A DNA stretch of 37,617 nucleotides from contig JAJDTR010000155.1 of NCBI GenBank assembly GCA_022827055.1, positions 1 to 37,617 of the forward strand, given 5' to 3'. A model generated the notes under the pieces. That model had not been told where the DNA came from. It saw only the letters and a program-made list of their open reading frames with translations, and did not search any database. This document shows, in pieces, positions 33,848 through 37,617 of this stretch (the first letter of the stretch is position 1; each line of letters opens with the position of its first letter). Source of the DNA: Candidatus Poribacteria bacterium. GTDB lineage: Bacteria; Poribacteria; WGA-4E; JAJDTR01. Position numbers and translations under genes: made by a program.

Positions 33848-33871
33848 CTATGAGAGCGCCGCAGGATTTGC

Positions 33872-33900
33872 TTGCATCCCAATAAGCCATGTGCTAAAAT
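33872..33900 (+). promoter_or_regulatory. yebC-ruv promoter, extended -10
   Basis: TTGCAT (33872-33877), a 17-base spacer ending TGTGC, and TAAAAT (33895-33900). The start site would be near 33907, about 25 bases before yebC. Same TGTGCTA box as at 4982-4992 and 20294-20304. Confidence 0.6.
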
Positions 33901-33932
33901 ACGCTTGGATTTTTGCGCTAAGGAGGGCGGTA

Positions 33933-34679
33933 ATGTCAGGACATTCTAAATGGTCGACAATCAAACACAAAAAAGCTGCGAACGATTCCAAGCGCGGCAA
34001 ACTCTTTTCAAAGTTAATTAAGGAAGTTACTGTTGCGGCGCGTGCCGGCGGGGCTGACCCCGAGATGAACCCGCGCCTGCGTACCGCCATCGCAACCGCG
34101 AAATCAAGTAACGTTCCGAACGACAATATCGAAAAGGCGATTTTACGCGGAACCGGTGAGCTTGAAGGCGCCGAATATGAAGAGATTACTTACGAAGGAT
34201 ATGGACCTGGCGGAATTGCCCTAATGATTGAGGTGTTGACAGACAATCGAAACCGAGCAGTCGCGGAAGTGAGACACGTTTTGACAAAACATGGCGGAAG
34301 TATGGGGGAACGCGGGTGTGTGTCATGGATGTTCGAAAAACGAGGGCTAATCGCGGTCAATCAAGAGAGCACTGATGAGGATGAACTCTTTATGGTCGCC
34401 GCGGAGGCTGGCGCGGACGATATAACGCCGCTGAGCGGCACGATTGAAATTATTACGCCATTTGAAGCGTTTGATAGCGTCCGAACTGCGGTCGAAGAAA
34501 TCGGAATCCAGATTGAAGTTGCCGAAATAAGCATGATTCCGCAAAATATGGTAGAACTTGCGGTTAAAGAAGCCGAACAAGTGATACGCTTGATGGAGGC
34601 ACTGGAGGACAGCGATGACGTCCAGAAGGTTTACGCAAATTTCGATATTCCAGACGAGATTCTAGAAGCTGCCGCATAA
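33933..34679 (+). CDS. yebC: YebC/TACO1 family translation or transcription factor
   Basis: 248 residues. Starts MSGHSKWSTIKHKKAANDSK, the diagnostic opening; family members aid translation of difficult (for example polyproline) stretches or act as regulators. Further signs: RGKLFSKLIKEVTVAAR, NVPNDNIEKAI, YEGYGPGGIA, DNRNRAVAEVRHVL and MIPQNMV. Chosen start ATG 33933 has AAGGAGGG about 6 bases upstream; the frame is open 42 bases further up, over the promoter. It heads the yebC-ruvC-ruvA-ruvB-queA block, a common bacterial order. Confidence 0.96.
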   Translation: MSGHSKWSTIKHKKAANDSKRGKLFSKLIKEVTVAARAGGADPEMNPRLRTAIATAKSSNVPNDNIEKAILRGTGELEGAEYEEITYEGYGPGGIALMIEVLTDNRNRAVAEVRHVLTKHGGSMGERGCVSWMFEKRGLIAVNQESTDEDELFMVAAEAGADDITPLSGTIEIITPFEAFDSVRTAVEEIGIQIEVAEISMIPQNMVELAVKEAEQVIRLMEALEDSDDVQKVYANFDIPDEILEAAA

Positions 34680-34774
34680 CCCCTATTCCTCAACACCACC
34701 GAAAAACATCCAGCGCCTGCCATTTGATGCCTGCCTACAACCTTGCGGGCTGAGACTTACAACGATATTTAAAC

Positions 34775-35284
34775 TTGATTACACTTGGAATAGACCTCGG
34801 CATTGCTAATACCGGATACGGGATTGTTGAAACACATCACGGCAAATTCCAAGCGCTCGATTTTGGTAACATTAAAACAGAGAGTAAAACCAAGTCGCCT
34901 CATCGTTTGAAGAAGATTTACGATGAGGTGATCTATTTAGTGGAGCAGTATCAGCCGGAATTCTTGGTGTTGGAAGATGTGTTCTTCAGCAAGAATGTGA
35001 GCAGCGCACTTGGCGTGGGCGAAGTAAAGGGCATCGTCAAGTTAGCCGCAGCCAACACTGAATGCGAGGTATTCACGTATTCACCCCCCGAAATAAAACA
35101 AGCTGTTGTCGGCTACGGCAACGCTAGTAAGGCGCAGATTCAGAAAATGGTTCAGGTGCTTCTCAAGCTAACGGAAGTCCCTCATCCCGACCACGCCGCA
35201 GACGCACTCGCATTAGCCATCTGTCACGCCCGCTCCTACAAAATACTCCAACTACGCGGAAAACATGAGAGGCGCACCCCATGA
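34775..35284 (+). CDS. ruvC: Holliday junction endonuclease RuvC
   Basis: 169 residues. Cuts Holliday junctions symmetrically with RuvAB. RNase-H fold with Asp7 (TLGIDLG), Glu67 (LVLEDVFF), His140 and Asp143 (PDHAADALALA). The His at the third site matches the Thermus type rather than the Asp of E. coli. The opening is GIDLGIANTGYG, where most have GIDPGxxxTGYG. The start is TTG without a visible Shine-Dalgarno; no better upstream start was found. Its TGA overlaps the ruvA ATG (ATGA). Confidence 0.93.
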   Translation: MITLGIDLGIANTGYGIVETHHGKFQALDFGNIKTESKTKSPHRLKKIYDEVIYLVEQYQPEFLVLEDVFFSKNVSSALGVGEVKGIVKLAAANTECEVFTYSPPEIKQAVVGYGNASKAQIQKMVQVLLKLTEVPHPDHAADALALAICHARSYKILQLRGKHERRTP

Positions 35285-35877
35285 CGTGGATTTCGTTCGT
35301 TAAGGGCACTCTTGTGACGCAGGATGTAAGAGAGGTCGTCGTTGATGTTCACGGGGTTGGCTACAGTCTCGAAATTCCGGCCGGCATGGTAGACGAATTG
35401 CCAGCAATCGGCTCGCAAGTCACATTTTACACCCACTATCATCAGAATAGAGAAAATGAGGTCAAACTCTACGGTTTTACCTCGCGTGACGATCTCAAGG
35501 TGTTTGAGTTGGCGCTGACCGTGAAAGGCGTTGGGCCCAGTTTGGCACAAAATATCGTTTCAAAACTTTCGCCGTCGGAATTCCAGCGCGCAGTGATTGG
35601 CGAGGATTCCGCGACCTTAATGCGTGTGCCTCGTCTCAATAAGGAACTAGCTCAACTCTTCATCATTAAGTTAAAAAACTCGATTCGCAAGGTGCAGTTT
35701 GAGGTCAAGAGCGAGGTGGCGGCACCCGCTCAGTATTCGGATGAAGGTGTGCAAGCATTGGTGGGGTTGGGCGCGTCCGAATCTGACGCTGAACGAGCTA
35801 TGACGGAGGCGCAAAAAGCGCTGGGACACGACGCTAATTTGCAGGATCTTATCCGCTTCGCACTACGATTTCTTTAG
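35281..35877 (+). CDS. ruvA: Holliday junction DNA helicase subunit RuvA, second HhH altered
   Basis: 198 residues. Binds the four-way junction and loads RuvB. Domain I (1-64) is an OB-like barrel with VDVHGVGYSLEIP and VKLYGFTSRDD. The first helix-hairpin-helix is intact (LTVKGVGPSLAQNIVSKL, 80-97). The second, usually VPGIGKKTAERLIxEL, reads VPRLNKELAQLFIIKLK (116-132), so its GxG turn is lost. Domain III (about 150-198) that contacts RuvB is present (QALVGLGASESDAERAM). Overlaps ruvC by 4 bases, so it is coupled. Confidence 0.92.
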   Translation: MTWISFVKGTLVTQDVREVVVDVHGVGYSLEIPAGMVDELPAIGSQVTFYTHYHQNRENEVKLYGFTSRDDLKVFELALTVKGVGPSLAQNIVSKLSPSEFQRAVIGEDSATLMRVPRLNKELAQLFIIKLKNSIRKVQFEVKSEVAAPAQYSDEGVQALVGLGASESDAERAMTEAQKALGHDANLQDLIRFALRFL

Positions 35878-35893
35878 TGAATAAACAGGCTGT

Positions 35894-36922
35894 ATGGAAA
35901 ATCATCACGAAACCACCTCTAAGCAGATGGAATCCCTAAATGAAGGGGATGAGAGTTTAGAATACAGTCTGAGGCCCCAGTCGCTGCGAGAATTCATCGG
36001 GCAGGAAAAAGTCAAGGAGCAGTTGCGGATTCACATTGAAGCCGCCAAGCAACGACAAGAGGCCTTAGAGCATATTCTCTTGGTCGGTCCGCCCGGACTC
36101 GGTAAAACGACGCTCGCGAAGATAATTTCCAATGAAATGTCAAGCGGCTTTAAGCAGGGGATTGGCGCGGTGATTGAACGGATAGATCTTGCGTCAATGT
36201 TGACCAATCTTGAACCCGGGGATGTGCTATTCATCGATGAGATTCATCGTATTAAGGGGCATGTTCAGGAATCGTTGTACCCTACAATGGAGGATTACAC
36301 GCTAGACTTGCCGATTGGACAGGGACCTTCGGCAGAGATTGTGCAAGTACCGCTCTCCCGATTTACGCTAGTCGGAGCAACAACCCGCGAAGGATTGCTG
36401 GCGGGACCATTCAGAGATCGCTTCGGCATTCGTTTGCACCTGGAGTATTACACGCCGAACGAGATTCAGATTGTCATTCGCACAAACAGCGAAAAGATGA
36501 ACGTCCAAATCGACGAGGAAGCCGAAAAGGAAATGAGTCGTCGATCACGAGGTACCATGCGCATTGCCAACAAACTGTTGGCCAATATTCGTGATTACGC
36601 TACTGTCAAGGGTGATAGTATCATCAGTTTGGAAATCGCCGCGGAAGCGCTAGAATTCTACGGAATCGATGAACTGGGCTTGGACGATTGGGATAGGCTT
36701 TACTTCCGAACACTGATTGAAAAGTTCAAAGGGCGTGCCGGGCTTAAAGCGCTTGCCATCGCACTGACCGAGGACGAGCGAACTGTTTCGGAAGTGTATG
36801 AACCTTATTATATTAAACTCGGTTTCCTCACGTTGACGCCTACGGGACGGGTAGCGACCGATGTCGCTCATGGACACTTGGGCTACGAGGTGCCCCAAGA
36901 CTTCCAACGCACGTTCTTCTAA
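35894..36922 (+). CDS. ruvB: Holliday junction branch-migration ATPase RuvB
   Basis: 342 residues. Hexameric AAA+ motor. Walker A GPPGLGKT (65-72), Walker B with DEIH (115-118), sensor I GATTRE, arginine finger in PFRDRFG (174), sensor II in RGTMRIANK (usually RGTPRIANR). The winged-helix end reads EPYYIKLGFL then LTPTGRVAT, where the family has RTPRGR, so two DNA-facing basic residues are gone. It follows ruvA by 16 bases. Confidence 0.94.
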   Translation: MENHHETTSKQMESLNEGDESLEYSLRPQSLREFIGQEKVKEQLRIHIEAAKQRQEALEHILLVGPPGLGKTTLAKIISNEMSSGFKQGIGAVIERIDLASMLTNLEPGDVLFIDEIHRIKGHVQESLYPTMEDYTLDLPIGQGPSAEIVQVPLSRFTLVGATTREGLLAGPFRDRFGIRLHLEYYTPNEIQIVIRTNSEKMNVQIDEEAEKEMSRRSRGTMRIANKLLANIRDYATVKGDSIISLEIAAEALEFYGIDELGLDDWDRLYFRTLIEKFKGRAGLKALAIALTEDERTVSEVYEPYYIKLGFLTLTPTGRVATDVAHGHLGYEVPQDFQRTFF

Positions 36923-36996
36923 GGAGGTTCCTCGCTCCGGCAAAACCGATGCATTGTCGCCCCCGAATCAAGATTGACCACTCGTCAAGGTAGGGA

Positions 36997-37617
36997 ATGA
37001 GACTCACCGATTTCGATTACCATCTTCCCGAGCATTTAATCGCACAATCTCCTGTTTTGCGACGAGACACGTCCCGGTTGATGATTGTCAATCGAGGATC
37101 GGGTGTATTCCGACATGCTCAGTTTTCGCAACTTGATGAATTTCTTCCGCCGGGTGCGCTGCTGACTCTCAACGACACGAAAGTCATTCCGGCACGATTA
37201 ATCGGAAAAAAATCCCCTTCGGGAGGGCGAGTTGAATTTCTACTCGTTGAACAAAGAGGAAACAATATCTGGGAGGTTCTTGCAAAACCGGGGAAAAGCG
37301 TTGTTCCGGGCACACGAGTCGAATTTGGCGAAGGCTTGCTGCGGGCGGAAGTTTTTGCTCTGGCGAAAGGTGGAAGCCGGATTGTTCGATTTGAATTCAA
37401 GGAAGACTTTCGCCAGATTCTCGCCAAGGTCGGTCAAGTGCCTTTGCCGCCTTATATCAAACGCGATCCCAAGCCAGCTGATGAAAATCGGTATCAATGT
37501 GTTTATGCGGCGTCCGAAGGGGCGATTGCGGCGCCAACTGCGGGATTACACTTCACCAAACCGCTCTTGGAGCGGCTGGAGCGGGACGGATTCAAATTCG
37601 CAACGCTGACCTTGCAT
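36997..37617 (+). CDS. queA: tRNA ribosyltransferase-isomerase QueA (3' end beyond window)
   Basis: The first 207 residues are present; the window ends inside the gene with no stop. QueA moves the ribose of AdoMet onto preQ1-modified tRNA to form epoxyqueuosine. Recognisable: MRLTDFDYHLPEHLIAQSP, TSRLMIVNR, LLTLNDTKVIPARL, EVLAKPGKSVVPGT, VPLPPYIKR, YQCVYAASEGAIAAPTAGLH and the start of the AdoMet site. ATG 36997 has AGGTAGGG just upstream. It completes the ruvAB-queA order. Plus-strand shorter frames here are shadows. Confidence 0.95.
   Translation, partial: MRLTDFDYHLPEHLIAQSPVLRRDTSRLMIVNRGSGVFRHAQFSQLDEFLPPGALLTLNDTKVIPARLIGKKSPSGGRVEFLLVEQRGNNIWEVLAKPGKSVVPGTRVEFGEGLLRAEVFALAKGGSRIVRFEFKEDFRQILAKVGQVPLPPYIKRDPKPADENRYQCVYAASEGAIAAPTAGLHFTKPLLERLERDGFKFATLTLH

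Larger units (their letters stand above)
32906..33871. other. ~970-bp gene-free region of stacked repeats
   Basis: Between the PhyH gene and yebC. No coding or RNA gene. From left to right: palindrome 32949-32965; 57-bp inverted-repeat element 32986-33042; reversed GTAGGAGC-type repeat near 33113-33137; a word shared with 4532-4562 at 33202-33230; another reversed GTAGGAGC repeat near 33490-33512; AAACTCC-TC-GGAGTTT at 33629-33644; inverted repeat 33702-33748; foldback copy 2 at 33767-33847. Confidence 0.6.

Noticed and set aside
33562..33882. Minus-strand open frame of 106 codons
   Set aside because: It runs through the inverted repeat and foldback element; a similar peptide arises at the other foldback copy, showing that it is repeat DNA and not a gene.
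37232..37609. Plus-strand 125-codon frame at the right edge
   Set aside because: It is the shifted-frame shadow of queA, which is clearly coding in the frame from 36997.
1..37617. tRNA or rRNA genes
   Set aside because: I looked for T-loop (GGTTCGAATCC-like) words with matching acceptor ends and found none that fold; a tRNA scan would settle this.

Overview
The window looks like chromosomal DNA of an uncultured Gram-negative-type bacterium at medium GC. Outer-membrane barrel, lipoprotein and periplasmic genes imply a diderm envelope. A Candidatus Poribacteria-like or related marine lineage is my best guess. It rests on the gene style (CARDB/cyclase-toroid secreted protein, FmdB zinc ribbons, Gfo/Idh, phytanoyl-CoA dioxygenase, D-threonine aldolase-like and FAH enzymes) and on the very repeat-rich intergenic DNA. 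This is inference, since no marker gene here fixes the phylum. About 30 protein genes and one RNA gene (rnpB) are supported. I saw no tRNA, rRNA, CRISPR array, transposase or phage gene.

Layout. 1-3.2 kb: a three-gene plus-strand cluster with a large secreted CARDB / cyclase-toroid / CARDB / YdjY-like protein, an HTH-zinc-ribbon protein and an FmdB zinc ribbon; all three carry paired CxxC motifs. 3.5-9.6 kb: single genes (degenerate Gfo/Idh protein, MhpD-type hydratase, minus-strand Spy-like periplasmic protein with a good terminator, an unknown protein, a membrane-fused spermidine-synthase-like protein). 10.0-10.4 kb: RNase P RNA, minus strand. 10.6-16.9 kb: queC, mqnD (futalosine menaquinone route), a THUMP-type RNA methyltransferase, a yigZ/H-protein-like pair, an outer-membrane barrel. 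16.0-18.8 kb: ftsH-folP, translationally coupled. 19.2-21.1 kb: a CBM9-like secreted protein, a tiny membrane protein and a lipoprotein. 21.2-24.9 kb: a DinG-type helicase and a two-PDZ HtrA protease. 25.7-28.6 kb: FAH-family enzyme, D-threonine aldolase-like enzyme and nucleotidyltransferase. 28.7-32.9 kb: coiled-coil protein, BI-1/YccA protein, FmdB, hisA, GspG-like pseudopilin, PhyH dioxygenase. 33.9 kb to the end: the classic yebC-ruvC-ruvA-ruvB-queA order, with queA cut by the window edge.

How they work together: RuvABC resolves Holliday junctions; QueC and QueA act early and late in queuosine synthesis; FtsH, HtrA, the Spy-like protein and BI-1 are envelope or quality-control functions.

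The most notable signals are the intergenic repeats, with at least four families (a ~40-bp element in about eight copies, a double-hairpin foldback element in two copies, a GGATTTGTCAATCC-type palindrome, and a GTAGGAG...GATTC element). Also notable is a series of ordinary-looking proteins that lack family-defining residues: an H protein without its lipoyl lysine, DinG lacking one Fe-S cysteine, Gfo/Idh without Lys and Asp, RuvA with a broken second HhH, GspG without Glu5. Several promoters share an extended -10 of the form TGTGCTAnnnT.
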